From Alphaproteobacteria bacterium (GTDB taxonomy: Bacteria > Pseudomonadota > Alphaproteobacteria > Micavibrionales > CSBR16-224): a stretch of DNA of 9,088 nucleotides. The notes under the pieces are model-generated. The model saw only the letters and a list, made by a program, of their open reading frames with translations. It had not been told where the DNA came from and ran no database searches. Location: NCBI GenBank assembly GCA_007116755.1, contig SKHU01000248.1:1-9088 (forward strand), given 5' to 3'. This document shows, one piece after another, positions 1-6,619 of the stretch (the first letter of the stretch is position 1; each line of letters starts with the position of its first letter). A program made the translations under genes and the position numbers.

Positions 1-2
1 AA

Positions 3-2216
3 TCAGACAGGTTTTAAAATGCCCGGGTTTTTGCGCGGCTGCGCCTTTTCTTTCTTTCCGGCATCTGCGGCGAGAATATCGTCGCGGCGGGTCGTGACAG
101 CGCCTTCCAGCTCTTGCCGGTGCCGGAAGATCAGCGCACCCGCACGCTCCGGCGGATCGGCAGATTTTACCGGATGCGACAGTGTCACGGCGTAAATCCC
201 GTCAATGCCGCGTTCGGGTTTGACATCGGCAATATCGGCAAATTTTTTCTTCTCCGGCAGGCCGGATTCTTTATCCGGCGCGCGCAGTCCTTCTTTTTCC
301 AGAAATTCTGAAATTTCCGTCATATTCAACGCGGCGGTACGCAGGGCAATTCCGTCTTCCACGCGCCCGATCAGTGCCGCATCGCACAACACGCGCGCGC
401 CGTTGCCGTCTTCGGCAAAAGGTTTGACGACGGCCAGAAACTCCGCGCCGCCGTAATGGGCGATCTGGTAATCTCCCGTTTTCAGCCCCTGATCGGCGAA
501 AGCGCCGCCGATAATTTCCTGCGTCATATGTTTCAGCACCGCATTTGCGCCGTCATGGCCGATTTCCTCATTCAACCCGCCGAGATTGTGAAACGCGATC
601 CCGACCAGAGTCACCGTCAGCCCGCCGACCTCTTCCTGCGATGCCGCCCCCGCAATCAGCAGTCTTTCTTTCAGTGTTTGCGTATCGCGGATAAAAATAT
701 CCACGGTCTCGGGCATATCATTGGGCATCCAGACACCGGCCGAGGAATCCAGCGCAACGGTCCGGAACGCCGCATGCCGCATATAATGTGCCTCATAGGC
801 ATTTTGAACCGGAATTTTCTTTTCGCGGATTTCACGCATCATCCCGATATAGCGCCGCTCTGCGGGAGTCGCGAATAACGGCAATGTGCCGTCATCCGGT
901 ATCTCTCCCTCCGGCTCTGCAAATCCGCCGTTCAGCGCCGTATCGTCCAGCGCCAGTTTTTCGATTTCCGCCGCGATATAATCCTGTTTTTCGGCAAGGC
1001 TGTGCGCACCCGTCTCTTTCATCGCCGCAAAAGCATTGTGCTGCGCCTGCGCAGCCTGTTTTTCCATCTCCAGCAATTGCTGCGCCGCATCTTCTGCCGT
1101 CATGCCGGGCGGGAGTTCGTCGGGCGACGCATCAAAATAGCGGCGATACGTGTCCCGCAGTGTTTCCTCATCAACAAGCCCGTGACGTGTCATACCCAGC
1201 GCCGCTTTATGCGCTTTGACGGACAGATCCGCCTCCATCACCGCCGTCGCGGGATCAATCCCCCGCATATCCGCAATCGCCATCGCCGCGCCGAAGCCGT
1301 TTTTCAGCGGATCGCCGGGATGTTTGGGATGCACATGGTCATGCAGGCCAAGTCTGGCCGTATGTTCTTCAATTTTTCCATGCACAGTTTCGGCCAGCAC
1401 GTCATATTTGTCCGGCTCAAGATGCGGCACAATAACACGCAGCTCGTCACCGCCTGCGCGCACACACAGCACGGTACCGCCCCCCGCCGTCGAATTATAA
1501 CTGTAGCCCGTCGCCGCATTGTCTTCTCCGCCGCCGGCCATCGAAACGGTGAATTGCTGCGACAATGCGCCGGATGCGGTGCGTGTATAATAACCGTCTT
1601 CCTGCGTTGCAACAGCTTTCATCGTTTCCGTTCGCACGGTTTTGGCGATCAGCTCTGCCGTACGGTCGGTATGGACGAATACATCGGCAACAGGTATTTC
1701 TTCGGGACTGATGCCGCGCTCCTCTGCCGCCAGATTGCGGAAATATTCATTGGTGCCGCCCATATTGGAATAATCGACCTCAAGCATCGCCACGGGGTAC
1801 TCCGTCATTGATGCATAAAGATGCGCCAGACCGGATACAATGCCGAGATGCCGCTTTTCAAGATAACCTGTCATCTGCTCTGCCAGATAGGCGCGGCGTT
1901 CCGTACGGTCGAAAATCTCCAGCAATGCCGGGTCGGCATCGGGCATGTATTTTTTCAAAAGCACCTGCCGGAGATCGGCGGGATGCAGCACGGGAACCCC
2001 CGTTTCGCGCCACAAATTTTCAATATCCTGCAGAACCGTGCCGGTGGAAAGCGGTGCGGTATCTGGAATTCCGGCATCTGCGGCATGATCTTTCGGTACG
2101 ACAAAACTCTCCAGAAAATCCTGCACTTCCTGGGGATAAAAAATACGGGTCAGCATCGGATGGTGCCCGTATTTATCCGTTTTTTCGATTTTGTCCGTTT
2201 TGTTATCTGCGGCCAT
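3..2216 (-). CDS. Large cytoplasmic protein with two degenerate GGDEF-like domains
   Basis: This is a complete 737-residue protein with no signal peptide or membrane segment. Two stretches look like diverged GGDEF (diguanylate cyclase-type) domains. The first (about 125-345) has VAMLEVDYSNMGGTNEYF at 142-159, then AGGDELRVIV with GGDEL at 255-259, and ends in an ADLSVKAHKAALG helix typical of the domain end. The second (about 530-710) has a block with NLGGLNEEIGHDGAN at 544-558 and YGGAEFLAVV with GGAEF at 589-593. The shared N-[ML]-G-G-x-N-E element suggests internal duplication. A charged helical linker (370-480) joins the halves and the tail is basic. The first domain keeps GGDE but has Leu for Phe, and a roughly 100-residue interval separates its motifs. 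The second has Ala in place of a metal-binding acidic residue. No RxxD inhibitory site precedes either motif. GGDEF chemistry is known to need these acidic residues, so I infer a c-di-GMP or nucleotide sensor or scaffold and not a standard cyclase. The start is the first ATG, preceded by a weak GGCGGAA Shine-Dalgarno. Confidence 0.75.
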   Translation of the reverse strand: MAADNKTDKIEKTDKYGHHPMLTRIFYPQEVQDFLESFVVPKDHAADAGIPDTAPLSTGTVLQDIENLWRETGVPVLHPADLRQVLLKKYMPDADPALLEIFDRTERRAYLAEQMTGYLEKRHLGIVSGLAHLYASMTEYPVAMLEVDYSNMGGTNEYFRNLAAEERGISPEEIPVADVFVHTDRTAELIAKTVRTETMKAVATQEDGYYTRTASGALSQQFTVSMAGGGEDNAATGYSYNSTAGGGTVLCVRAGGDELRVIVPHLEPDKYDVLAETVHGKIEEHTARLGLHDHVHPKHPGDPLKNGFGAAMAIADMRGIDPATAVMEADLSVKAHKAALGMTRHGLVDEETLRDTYRRYFDASPDELPPGMTAEDAAQQLLEMEKQAAQAQHNAFAAMKETGAHSLAEKQDYIAAEIEKLALDDTALNGGFAEPEGEIPDDGTLPLFATPAERRYIGMMREIREKKIPVQNAYEAHYMRHAAFRTVALDSSAGVWMPNDMPETVDIFIRDTQTLKERLLIAGAASQEEVGGLTVTLVGIAFHNLGGLNEEIGHDGANAVLKHMTQEIIGGAFADQGLKTGDYQIAHYGGAEFLAVVKPFAEDGNGARVLCDAALIGRVEDGIALRTAALNMTEISEFLEKEGLRAPDKESGLPEKKKFADIADVKPERGIDGIYAVTLSHPVKSADPPERAGALIFRHRQELEGAVTTRRDDILAADAGKKEKAQPRKNPGILKPV

Positions 2217-2257
2217 AATATTTTCCGCCCGTTTTGCGACATACAGCGCCAGAATCC

Positions 2258-2263
2258 ATTATA
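2258..2263 (-). promoter_or_regulatory. Candidate -10 box for the GGDEF-like gene
   Basis: Read on the minus strand this is a perfect TATAAT, about 41 nt upstream of the ATG of the GGDEF-like gene. That would give a leader of roughly 35 nt. No good -35 hexamer stands at 16-18 nt, so the site rests on the -10 match and its position only. Confidence 0.4.
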
Positions 2264-2295
2264 GCCGCGGCATCTTAACAATTTCATAACAGCGA

Positions 2296-2318
2296 AAGCC
2301 CGGCATATTGCCGGGCTT
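2296..2318 (-). terminator. Stem-loop after the IcmD-like gene
   Basis: A perfect 10-bp stem (AAGCCCGGCA with TGCCGGGCTT) closes a 3-nt loop. It lies 31 nt downstream of the ochre stop of the extended IcmD-like frame and upstream of the GGDEF-like promoter candidate. The minus-strand sequence after the stem (TTCGCTGTTATG) has no clean T-run, so intrinsic termination may be weak, or the hairpin may mainly protect the 3' end. Confidence 0.55.
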
Positions 2319-2349
2319 CATTAGTATTGAGGGTAATACAGCCTTTACT

Positions 2350-2742
2350 TTAATAGACCAGATTACCGATTTTCGTATGCACCAGATGCGCGTCACTGGT
2401 ATTATCACCGATCAATCCAACCATCATGTTGGTCAGAAGCGGGAAAGCCAGCAATGCACCGCCGATAGCAAGACGAATCAACGCATCTTTCAACGGAGCC
2501 TAAACCGGGTTGTCAACATGCGCTTTCAGTTTGAAAACACCCGCAACCGCCATCGCGATACCGGCAATAAATGCCGTTGTCGTGATCAGGTTGGGAATTC
2601 TTGACGCCGACTGTTCAATCGCCATCGTCGCATCAGAAAAATCCGCCGTTGACGCACCAACCGCCCAAGACGTACTCGGTGCAAGCGCCAGTCCTGCAAA
2701 AATGCCTGCTGCAAATTTATGTGTGAGTTTTGCTTTCTTCAT
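2350..2742 (-). pseudogene. IcmD-like gene interrupted by an in-frame amber codon
   Basis: Reading on past the TAG at 2500-2502 in the same frame gives 49 further sense codons to an ochre stop at 2350-2352, for a total of 130 codon positions before the stop. The second part begins APLKDALIRL and contains a hydrophobic helix (LAIGGALLAFPLLTNMMVGLIG), then a short polar tail ending IGNLVY. This is the expected second membrane segment of the family, where the box usually reads N-P-x-Q-x-P-L. A single C-to-T change (CAG Gln to TAG) would explain the stop. There is no frameshift, and coding character looks equal on both sides. Possible readings are a recent nonsense mutation, a sequencing or assembly error, or amber read-through. 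The only tRNA here, tRNA-Arg(CCU), is not an amber suppressor. A recent pseudogene is my preferred reading. Confidence 0.6.
2500..2742 (-). CDS. Short IcmD/IcmC-like secreted or membrane protein, open part (80 aa)
   Basis: This 80-codon frame starts at an ATG with a good Shine-Dalgarno (AAGGAG, 7 nt away). Residues 1-27 form a signal peptide: a basic n-region KKAKLTHK, a hydrophobic core, and a likely cut after STSWA. A membrane helix follows at about 52-70 (LITTTAFIAGIAMAVAGVF), and the peptide then ends in KLKAHVDNPV. The helix followed by a K-[LF]-K-x-H-x-D-N-P box is what I recall from the small Dot/Icm-related membrane proteins IcmD (DotP) and IcmC (DotE) of type IVB secretion systems. 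The frame stops at an amber codon exactly where those proteins continue into a second membrane helix, so as it stands the product would be truncated. No other secretion gene is in the window. Family assignment is from memory of motifs; function of the short form is unknown. Confidence 0.6.
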   Translation of the reverse strand: MKKAKLTHKFAAGIFAGLALAPSTSWAVGASTADFSDATMAIEQSASRIPNLITTTAFIAGIAMAVAGVFKLKAHVDNPV

Positions 2743-2749
2743 ATGTCAT

Positions 2750-2755
2750 CTCCTT
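2750..2755 (-). promoter_or_regulatory. Ribosome binding site of the IcmD-like gene
   Basis: On the minus strand this reads AAGGAG, 7 nt before the ATG at 2740-2742. Its strength and spacing fix the start and suggest the gene was well translated before it acquired the amber codon. Confidence 0.7.
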
Positions 2756-2817
2756 CATAGTAGTTACCAAAGACATTATTCAATTGCCGCTCAATGGATC
2801 GACTTCCACAAAAAAGA

Positions 2818-2831
2818 AGTACTTGCGTACT
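2818..2831. repeat. Small inverted repeat in the IcmD-like leader
   Basis: AGTAC-TTGC-GTACT is a 5+5 bp inverted repeat with a 4-nt centre. It sits just downstream of a candidate minus-strand promoter and about 76 nt before the IcmD-like start. It could be an operator or a leader hairpin, but it is short enough to be chance. Confidence 0.25.
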
Positions 2832-2839
2832 ATATTTAT

Positions 2840-2869
2840 TTTATAAAACGAATCTTAAAAAAAAGTAAA
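2840..2869 (-). promoter_or_regulatory. Candidate promoter of the IcmD-like gene
   Basis: On the minus strand TTTACT (2869-2864) and TATAAA (2845-2840) are separated by 18 nt, inside AT-rich DNA between the tRNA gene and the IcmD-like gene. The leader would be about 90 nt. AT-rich DNA produces such matches easily, so this is tentative. Confidence 0.3.
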
Positions 2870-2911
2870 TATTTTTGTTATCCCGCTGGAAAGAAGCGGT
2901 AAAAAAACAGA

Positions 2912-2988
2912 TGGCGCTCCCGACAGGACTCGAACCTGTTGCCTCAAGATTAGGAATCTTGCGCTCTATCCTGATGAGCTACGGGAGC
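2912..2988 (-). tRNA. tRNA-Arg (anticodon CCU)
   Basis: The 77-nt minus-strand sequence folds as a full cloverleaf. The acceptor stem is GCTCCCG/CGGGAGC, the D stem GCTC/GAGC, the anticodon stem CAAGA/TCTTG around the loop TTCCTAA, and the T stem ACAGG/CCTGT around TTCGAGT. The discriminator is G and the CCA end is encoded (2912-2914). The anticodon CCT (2952-2954 on the complement) reads AGG codons, so this is tRNA-Arg. A run of seven T residues lies 4 nt past the CCA end (complement of 2901-2907) and may help end transcription. tRNA-Arg genes are common integration sites, but I see no attachment-site duplicate in the window. Confidence 0.97.
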
Positions 2989-2997
2989 GGAACGCCT

Positions 2998-3003
2998 TTT
3001 ATA
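2998..3003 (-). promoter_or_regulatory. Candidate -10 box of the tRNA-Arg gene
   Basis: TATAAA on the minus strand ends 9 nt before the mature 5' end of the tRNA, the normal place for a -10 element. No convincing -35 hexamer was found at 16-18 nt. Confidence 0.35.
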
Positions 3004-3127
3004 GCAAATTTCCGGAAAAAACGGGAGGAAAAACACCCGCACCACAAAATAAGTAAATTCAATAATTTACCGAAATATCTGAAATTATTTTTCCTCTATA
3101 GTCATATCCGTAAAATTATGATACGCT

Positions 3128-3154
3128 TTGGCATCACGTTTTAAGACATATATT
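3128..3154 (+). promoter_or_regulatory. Candidate promoter of the ankyrin operon
   Basis: TTGGCA (3128-3133, one mismatch to TTGACA) and TATATT (3149-3154, one mismatch to TATAAT) are separated by 15 nt, slightly short of the usual 16-18. A transcript would begin near 3161, about 23 nt before the ankyrin ATG. The rest of the gap from 2989 to 3127 is AT-rich. It contains an 8-bp inverted repeat (3061-3068 with 3082-3089) and no gene that I can support. Confidence 0.35.
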
Positions 3155-3170
3155 GCAGGATATTGCAGGA
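3151..3170 (+). repeat. Tandem 10-bp direct repeat in the ankyrin leader
   Basis: TATTGCAGGA occurs twice back to back just upstream of the ankyrin Shine-Dalgarno. The first copy overlaps the candidate -10 box. It may be a slippage duplication or a paired protein-binding site. Confidence 0.5.
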
Positions 3171-3183
3171 AAACGGAGAGATT

Positions 3184-5109
3184 ATGACCCCTCACTTCAA
3201 CAGGCAGGCACAAAAACCCGTACGCCCGGATATAAAAATTACAAAAGATATGCTGCACGATGTGCGCGATACGCCGAATCTCTATCTGCAACCGAACGGA
3301 CGCACCAAGCTGATGCAGGCCTATCTGGACGGCCACCGCGAATTCGTCGCAAAAATGCTGAAAAGGGACGATGTGAACCTGAAATTCGGCGATAAAGAAG
3401 GGCGCACATTGATGCATTACGCCGTCCAGCGGCGCGACCGCGAAACCGTTACACTGTTGCTCGAGGCCGGCCTTGCCATCGATATCCGTGACAAATCGGG
3501 AAAATCCGCGTTTCTTGAAATCTTTGCCGATACGGAAAAAAAGCCGGATTTGCGTTTTGCGGCCTGGCTGGTGGAACAAGGGGCAAATCCCGATGCGGCC
3601 GACAAGCTGGGACGGCGGGCGCTGCATTTCGCCGCCTCCTCGCACGGTATGTCCGAGGTGACTTTTCTGCTGCAAACCGGCAAACATGCCGATAAACCCG
3701 ACAATGCCGGCCTGCGCCCGTTTCACAATGCGATCCGCAGCAACAGTTTTTCGGTCGTACAGGAATTTACGCATCACCGCGTTGATCTGACCTCGACAAC
3801 AAATAAAAGCGAGACGGTTTTTCATCTGGCGCTTGCCAATAAAGACGAAAAAGTCCTGCATTTCCTGCTGAAAACAGAAGCGGTAAAAACGCTGAACCAG
3901 CCGGATATGGATCGCAAGCGCACAGCTCTGCACGAGGCGGTCATTAACGAGAAAATCGATGCTGTCCACCGCATGCTGGATGCGGGGGCGAATATCAACG
4001 CGCTGGACAAAAACAACAAGACCCCGCTGGCACTGGGTGTCGGCGCGGAATCCGAAGAAATCGTGCGTACACTGCTTGACCGCGGCGCGGATATTGTACA
4101 TCAGAGCTGCTCGGCGCTGGAGGAGTCCATCTCCTTTCAGCAAAGCAAGCTGTTTCCGGTGCTGATGGAATACGGCCCCGATATCAATGCGGCCGGAGAA
4201 GACGGCACAACCCCGCTGATGCGCGCTATGCAATACGGTCACAGCAAAGTCGTGACAGCGCTGATGGATGCGGGAGCCGATGCGACCGTGCTGAACAAGA
4301 ACAACCAGAATGCGCTGTTTTTCCTGTCGCGCAAATGCGATACCTCGGTGATCAAGCGTCTGATCAAAGGCGGTGCGGATATCAACCAGCGCGATACATA
4401 CGGCCGTACACCGATCCTGAACGCGATGGTCGGCAATCATTATATCGACGACAATGTCAAAGCACTGGTGAAAGCAGGTGCTGATCTCAACGTCACGGAC
4501 GAATACGGCCGCAGCGTTTTGCACCATACGCTGCGCCCCTATCAGCCTGATCTGAAAATGTTCGATTTTCTGGTGGAAAACGGAGCCGATCTGGTCAAAC
4601 TGGCGACACAGAAACCGCCTGCAAACAATGATCCGCGTTACGGCGGTTATCCGCAGCATGATTCTCTGCTGCATATGGCGGCCGAGGCGCGCGGCGCACA
4701 TGAAAACGTGCTGAAGAAAATTCTTGATGCCGGTGTGCCTGTTGATACCGAAGACCAGAGCGGCACAACCCCGCTGCAACACGCTCTGCGCGTGCGCAAC
4801 GGCGAAAATGCCGAATTGCTGCTGGAATACGGCGCCAACCCGCATAAAAAGGATCGCTATGGCAGTTCGGCCTATGATTTTGCCCGCCAGACCTATAATG
4901 ACGAAATGCTGAAGGTTCTCAAGGCTTTTGAAGATCGCAAACGCCGCGGTATCTCCCCGAAATACGTGAACAAGCCGCCGGGCGGGAATTCGGGCGGCAA
5001 CCCGCCAAACCCGTTTATCGGCGATAACGGCAGCGAAAACGATATTGCCGGACGCACGCCGCCGAAAAGAGGATTCGGCAACGGTTTCGGCAACAGGAGG
5101 TTCGGATGA
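3184..5109 (+). CDS. Ankyrin-repeat protein with about 16 repeats
   Basis: This 641-residue protein is almost entirely ankyrin repeats from about residue 39 to 585. Units of roughly 33 residues begin near 39, 73, 106, 143, 176, 208, 245, 278, 310, 341, 374, 407, 442, 492, 527 and 560. Many carry the G-x-T-x-L-H-x-A type opening and L-L-x-x-G-A-[DN] ending. A roughly 20-residue Pro/Asn/Tyr-rich insert (about 472-491) splits the regular spacing. After the repeats a flexible Gly/Asn/Pro tail ends in a basic, Phe-Gly-rich stretch (KRGFGNGFGNRRFG). There is no signal peptide and no membrane helix, so it is probably a cytoplasmic protein-binding scaffold, or an effector if secreted; the partner is unknown. 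I chose ATG 3184 because GGAG stands 5 nt before it; an in-frame TTG at 3163 has no such site. The stop overlaps the next start (ATGA), which implies translational coupling with the reductase gene. Confidence 0.92.
   Translation: MTPHFNRQAQKPVRPDIKITKDMLHDVRDTPNLYLQPNGRTKLMQAYLDGHREFVAKMLKRDDVNLKFGDKEGRTLMHYAVQRRDRETVTLLLEAGLAIDIRDKSGKSAFLEIFADTEKKPDLRFAAWLVEQGANPDAADKLGRRALHFAASSHGMSEVTFLLQTGKHADKPDNAGLRPFHNAIRSNSFSVVQEFTHHRVDLTSTTNKSETVFHLALANKDEKVLHFLLKTEAVKTLNQPDMDRKRTALHEAVINEKIDAVHRMLDAGANINALDKNNKTPLALGVGAESEEIVRTLLDRGADIVHQSCSALEESISFQQSKLFPVLMEYGPDINAAGEDGTTPLMRAMQYGHSKVVTALMDAGADATVLNKNNQNALFFLSRKCDTSVIKRLIKGGADINQRDTYGRTPILNAMVGNHYIDDNVKALVKAGADLNVTDEYGRSVLHHTLRPYQPDLKMFDFLVENGADLVKLATQKPPANNDPRYGGYPQHDSLLHMAAEARGAHENVLKKILDAGVPVDTEDQSGTTPLQHALRVRNGENAELLLEYGANPHKKDRYGSSAYDFARQTYNDEMLKVLKAFEDRKRRGISPKYVNKPPGGNSGGNPPNPFIGDNGSENDIAGRTPPKRGFGNGFGNRRFG
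5095..5100 (+). promoter_or_regulatory. Ribosome binding site of the ArsC/YfgD gene inside the ankyrin gene
   Basis: AGGAGG, a full consensus Shine-Dalgarno, lies 5 nt before ATG 5106 and within the last codons of the ankyrin gene, where it helps encode the Asn-Arg-Arg end. It fixes the downstream start and supports translation coupling. Confidence 0.75.
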
Positions 5110-5447
5110 CGATAAAAATCTATCACAATCCGCGTTGCAGCAAATCCCGCCAGACTTTGGCGCTGCTGGAGGAAGCCGGTGCAAAACCGGCCGTGATCGA
5201 ATATCTGAAAAATCCGCCGGATGCCGAAGAGTTGCGCGCTCTTTTGAAAAAATTAAACATCTCCGCAGCAGAGCTTGTCCGGCGCAAAGAGGCGAAAGAT
5301 CTGGGTATTGATCCCGACACGCTGCCGGAAGCGGCATTGCTGGAACAGATGGCGGCAAACCCCGTTCTGGTCGAACGGCCGATCGTCATCACCGGAAAAG
5401 GCGCGCGAATATGCCGCCCGCCGGAAGTTGTGACCGAAATTCTTTAA
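5106..5447 (+). CDS. arsC: ArsC/YfgD-family thioredoxin-fold reductase (arsenate reductase-like)
   Basis: This 113-residue protein matches the glutaredoxin-dependent ArsC family in length and layout. The N-terminal active loop is NPRCSKSR with the candidate catalytic Cys11; RCSKSR is the YfgD-type version of the loop. The three arginines used for oxyanion binding in E. coli ArsC have clear equivalents: Arg59 in the LVRR segment, Arg91 in ERPIVI, and Arg104 in RICRPPEVV. Known members reduce arsenate to arsenite with glutathione and glutaredoxin, but YfgD-type proteins are often annotated this way without proof. No arsenite pump or ArsR regulator is nearby, so a general thiol-redox role is equally possible. 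It overlaps the ankyrin gene by 4 bp and is followed after 19 nt by the acyl-CoA hydrolase gene. Confidence 0.9.
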   Translation: MTIKIYHNPRCSKSRQTLALLEEAGAKPAVIEYLKNPPDAEELRALLKKLNISAAELVRRKEAKDLGIDPDTLPEAALLEQMAANPVLVERPIVITGKGARICRPPEVVTEIL

Positions 5448-5466
5448 TTCCTGTTTTTATCACCCC

Positions 5467-6546
5467 ATGTCCGTTCAGCCTGAAAATCTCTATGAAGCCG
5501 AAATTATCTGCGAGACCGTCGGCACGACGGGCATTATCACGCTCAGCCGCGTCAAGGCGCTGAACGCGCTGTCGCTGACGATGTTCCGCGTATTGGATAA
5601 AACATTAAGGGCATGGCGGCATGATGACCGCATCACGCAGATCGTTATTCAAAGCGCAAGCGACCGTGCCTTTTGCGCAGGCGGCGATGTCAAGGCCGTG
5701 GCGATTGAAGCGGATAAAATGCGCCGCGGCAAAGACCCCGGCGAGACCGTGCGCACGCTGTTCCGCGAGGAATACCGGCTGAATGCGCTGATCCGCAATT
5801 TTCACAAACCCTATATTGCGCTGATCGGCGGTATTGTCATGGGCGGCGGCATCGGCATTTCCCTGCACGGTTCGCACCGTGTTGTCACGGACACGACCCG
5901 CGCCGCCATGCCGGAGGTAAAAATCGGCTTTTTTCCCGATATCGGTTTCGGGGCATTTTATGCCGATATGCCCGGCCTGACCGGCCTGTATATGGCGATG
6001 ACCGGCGAGATTGTCAGCGGCCGCGATATGGCGGCGCTGGGGCTGGCAACGCATTTTGTGCCGCAAAGCGACTGGGCGGCGGTGGAAAGCAGTCTGGCAT
6101 CCGGCGGCGAGGCCGATGCGGTTCTGGCACCCTATGCCGTCAAAACGCGGGAAAAATTCGCCTTACAGGATAAAATCGACCGATATTTCGCCGGAAAAAC
6201 CGTGGAAGACATACTGGGCGCACTGGAAAAAGATGCAACAGGGGATGAGTGGTGTGCAAAAACATTAAAATCCCTGCGCAGCCACTGCCCGTTCAGTGTC
6301 AAAACCGCTTTTCGCCATTATCACGCCGCACGCGGTGCCGATTTTTCCGCCATCATGAAAACCGATTACCGGCTCAGCCAGAATATCACCCTGCGCGAAG
6401 ATTTCTACGAAGGGGTGCGCGCCGTGCTGATCGACAAGGATATGGCACCGCGCTGGAAGCCGCCGCGTCTGGAGGATGTCACAGAGGCGGAGCTTGATGA
6501 AGTTTTTGCGCCGTGCAAAAACGGCGAAGAAGACCTGATCTTATAA
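5467..6546 (+). CDS. 3-hydroxyisobutyryl-CoA hydrolase-like enzyme (crotonase superfamily)
   Basis: This 359-residue protein has the length and motifs of bacterial 3-hydroxyisobutyryl-CoA hydrolases, which release free 3-hydroxyisobutyrate from its CoA ester in valine breakdown. Visible features are AFCAGGDVKAV (68-78), the crotonase loop GGIVMGGGIGISLHG (121-135), and AMPEVKIGFFPDIGFG (147-162). The last contains Glu150 and Asp158, spaced 8 residues apart like the catalytic Glu and Asp of human HIBCH. The C-terminal EDFYEGVRAVLIDKD and RWKPPRLEDV blocks are also typical of this subgroup and separate it from short enoyl-CoA hydratases. The start has no clear Shine-Dalgarno, so it may depend on coupling with the upstream gene 19 nt away. 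No other valine-catabolism gene is in the window. A different short acyl-CoA substrate cannot be excluded. Confidence 0.88.
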   Translation: MSVQPENLYEAEIICETVGTTGIITLSRVKALNALSLTMFRVLDKTLRAWRHDDRITQIVIQSASDRAFCAGGDVKAVAIEADKMRRGKDPGETVRTLFREEYRLNALIRNFHKPYIALIGGIVMGGGIGISLHGSHRVVTDTTRAAMPEVKIGFFPDIGFGAFYADMPGLTGLYMAMTGEIVSGRDMAALGLATHFVPQSDWAAVESSLASGGEADAVLAPYAVKTREKFALQDKIDRYFAGKTVEDILGALEKDATGDEWCAKTLKSLRSHCPFSVKTAFRHYHAARGADFSAIMKTDYRLSQNITLREDFYEGVRAVLIDKDMAPRWKPPRLEDVTEAELDEVFAPCKNGEEDLIL

Positions 6547-6590
6547 GAAAAACGGTTTTCTCCGCGCCCGAAACAGTCTAGGATAGAAAG

Positions 6591-6608
6591 CTGAAAAGTA
6601 TTTTTCAG
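6591..6608. promoter_or_regulatory. Palindrome, likely operator, at the MarR-family gene
   Basis: CTGAAAA-GTAT-TTTTCAG is a perfect 7+7 bp inverted repeat with a 4-nt centre, 18 bp in all. It ends 11 nt before the MarR-family ATG, and its last two bases overlap the AGGAG Shine-Dalgarno (6607-6611). MarR dimers usually bind palindromes of this size near their own promoters, so autoregulation is a natural inference. A weak -10-like TAGGAT (6579-6584) lies just upstream. The repeat could alternatively fold in RNA and hide the ribosome site. Confidence 0.5.
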
Positions 6609-6619
6609 GAGAAACTGCA

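Noticed and set aside
2883..2899. Stem CCGCT/AGCGG next to the tRNA as a terminator
   Set aside because: On the tRNA strand the T-run comes before the stem, and A-rich sequence follows it. This is the wrong order for an intrinsic terminator.
2308..2902. Plus-strand frames opposite the IcmD-like gene
   Set aside because: They are shadows of the minus-strand gene, which has a signal peptide, a Shine-Dalgarno and family motifs. They have none of these.
2912..2988. The tRNA as a suppressor of the nearby amber codon
   Set aside because: Its anticodon is CCU, which reads AGG. It has no complementarity to UAG.
2875..3144. Plus-strand frame beginning near MALPTGLEPVASRLG
   Set aside because: This is the well-known false peptide produced by reading the antisense strand of a tRNA gene; the tRNA-Arg occupies 2912-2988.
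3085..5358. A 757-codon open frame on the minus strand across the ankyrin gene
   Set aside because: It is antisense to a clear ankyrin protein and a clear ArsC-like protein on the plus strand. Its translation shows no recognisable domain and is rich in Arg, His and Phe, as expected from reading the complement of GC-rich coding DNA.
5106..5447. An arsenic-resistance cluster
   Set aside because: Only the ArsC/YfgD-like gene is present. There is no ArsR, ArsB or Acr3 gene in the window.
6545..6560. AGAAAA/TTTTCT hairpin after the hydrolase gene as a terminator
   Set aside because: The stem is only A-T pairs with no GC core and no following T-run, so it would be too weak.
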